Assembly (NCBI GenBank): GCA_945897655.1
Contig: CAMDHB010000188.1
Span: forward strand, 1-6,965
DNA length: 6,965 bases
Direction: 5' to 3'
Source: Pseudorhodobacter antarcticus
GTDB taxonomy: Bacteria > Pseudomonadota > Alphaproteobacteria > Rhodobacterales > Rhodobacteraceae
In this document: positions 5,971-6,965 of the stretch, one piece after another
Layout: every line of letters begins with the position of its first letter
Numbering within the stretch: position 1 is the stretch's first letter
The notes under the pieces: model-generated
Told to the model about the DNA's origin: nothing
Database searches by the model: none
The model's input: the letters and a program-made list of their open reading frames with translations, nothing else
Program-made: the position numbers and the translations under genes

Positions 5971-6933
5971 ATGTTCTTGACGAGTTCCCTGGTCCGCGCC
6001 GCCACGGTGCTGTGCCTGATGGCAGGTTCGGCCGATGCGGCCATCGTGGATGCAACAAGCCTGTTGCGTGACTTCAACACAATCGCCTTGGGCAACCTCA
6101 ACGCCAGCAGCGAAACCGAAGGCACCGTCTTTGTCGGCGGCAACCTGGTGTCCAATGGCTATGGCGTGAACCCGCGAAACCTTGCCAGCGGCGTTGTCGG
6201 TTCGGTCAGCGGCTCTCTCATCGTCGGCGGGAATGTGTCCGGCAACCCGATCAACGTGGGTGCCGGCAATGTGGTCATCGGCGGGACCAACAGCGCCATC
6301 ATCAACCGCAACGGCGGTGGTAGCCTGACCACAGGCACCAGCGTTGATGTGTCAGGCGTTGCGGCCGCCATGACGGGCTTGTCCACCTACCTTGCCAGCT
6401 TTGGCACAACCGCGGGGGCCGCGGCCAATACGGCGGATCAGAACCTGAAAAGTCTGGTCAGTGGCGCGGGTGGTACGGGTGACTTGACGAATATTGCAGT
6501 CCTCAACCTCAACGTCCTGCAAACCCTGGCCCTTCTTGGCAGTGGCAATCTGGCAACGCTGAACCTGACCGCCGGTGTGACCACAATCGTGAACCTTGCC
6601 GGATCGAACCTTTCGATCAGTGGAAACTTCAATCAGGACAATTCCACTGTCCTGTTCAACTTTTTTGAGGCGACCAACCTGACCATAGGCGCGACCTTTG
6701 GCTTTGGCATCCTGGCCCCCAACGCCGATATCGTTGCCAGTTCAGGTGGCAACGACGGGGTGGTCGTTGGCCGCAACATCACACAGAACATCGAATTTCG
6801 TCCGCTGAACAACCAGAACTTCACAGGCAACCTGCCCGTTCAAGTCAGCGCCATACCCCTGCCCGCACCGGCCCTGATGCTGATCGCGGGTCTGTTGTCG
6901 CTCTTCGCCCTGCGCCGCCGCAAAACGGCCTGA
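5971..6933 (+). CDS. Choice-of-anchor A family secreted protein with VPLPA-like C-terminal sorting tail
   Basis: A 320-residue exported surface or extracellular protein; its molecular role is unknown. Residues 1-23 form a signal peptide (hydrophobic core then GSADA, cleavage probably near 23/24). The mature part matches the choice-of-anchor A domain: DFNTIALGNLNASSETEGTV at 34-53, GGNLVSNGYGVN, repeated glycine/asparagine strands (LIVGGNVSG, VVIGGTN), and the late block GFGILAPNADIVASSGGNDG at 244-263. The C-terminus has IPLPAP (295-300), a hydrophobic helix (about 301-313) and RRRK (315-318). This resembles the VPLPA-CTERM signal processed by exosortase D in Rhodobacterales, with Ile in place of Val. 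The mature part is rich in Gly, Asn, Thr and Ser and almost free of Cys, as expected for a beta-rich extracellular protein. ATG 5971 has AGGG 6 nt upstream. No exosortase gene is in the window. It is transcribed away from the ureohydrolase cluster. Confidence 0.88.
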   Translation: MFLTSSLVRAATVLCLMAGSADAAIVDATSLLRDFNTIALGNLNASSETEGTVFVGGNLVSNGYGVNPRNLASGVVGSVSGSLIVGGNVSGNPINVGAGNVVIGGTNSAIINRNGGGSLTTGTSVDVSGVAAAMTGLSTYLASFGTTAGAAANTADQNLKSLVSGAGGTGDLTNIAVLNLNVLQTLALLGSGNLATLNLTAGVTTIVNLAGSNLSISGNFNQDNSTVLFNFFEATNLTIGATFGFGILAPNADIVASSGGNDGVVVGRNITQNIEFRPLNNQNFTGNLPVQVSAIPLPAPALMLIAGLLSLFALRRRKTA

Positions 6934-6965
6934 TGCACGCATCCGCAACCCAAAATGCCGCCCCC

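Noticed and set aside
5778..6155. Minus-strand open frame of 125 codons across the divergent promoter and the signal-peptide region
   Set aside because: It runs over the candidate promoter and is antisense to the start of a well-supported secreted protein; no domain or ribosome site is visible.
6934..6965. Short tail after the choice-of-anchor A gene
   Set aside because: Only 32 bases; no hairpin or start of another gene can be supported.

Overview
The window looks like chromosomal DNA from an alphaproteobacterium, most likely Rhodobacterales (Roseobacter/Rhodobacter type). This rests on high GC, a DUF4167 gene beside prmC and prfA, an RsmA N-terminus of Rhodobacterales type, a DUF1499 protein, and a secreted protein with a VPLPA-like C-terminal sorting tail. 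Taxonomy is inferred from these protein characters, not from a search.

Layout, left to right. Plus strand: the last 66 codons of pdxA (vitamin B6 synthesis) run directly into rsmA (16S rRNA dimethyltransferase) with overlapping ends. A strong hairpin with T-tracts on both sides (1043-1072) follows and can end transcription from both directions. Minus strand, facing rsmA: a DUF4167 gene with an unusual repeat-rich tail. A 243-bp gap separates it from a compact minus-strand cluster whose transcription order is agmatinase-family ureohydrolase (speB-like), DUF1499 membrane-anchored protein, prfA (release factor 1), prmC (release factor methyltransferase). A 282-bp divergent promoter region follows. 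It carries a perfect 14-bp palindrome and a candidate promoter for the last gene, a plus-strand choice-of-anchor A family secreted protein with a signal peptide and a PLPA/transmembrane/Arg-rich tail.

How the genes work together: PrmC methylates the GGQ glutamine of the release factor encoded immediately before it, and the two genes overlap by 4 bp, so they form a functional and probably translationally coupled pair. RsmA also serves the translation apparatus (30S maturation), but from a different transcript. DUF4167 has no known function; its position suggests a link to translation, which is only inference. The ureohydrolase and the DUF1499 protein are probably co-transcribed with prfA-prmC without an obvious biochemical link. 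The choice-of-anchor A protein is a separate cell-surface unit.

I see no mobile element, tRNA, rRNA, CRISPR array or obvious new multi-gene system. The most notable points are the repeat-rich DUF4167 tail, the palindrome next to the surface-protein promoter, and the surface protein itself.
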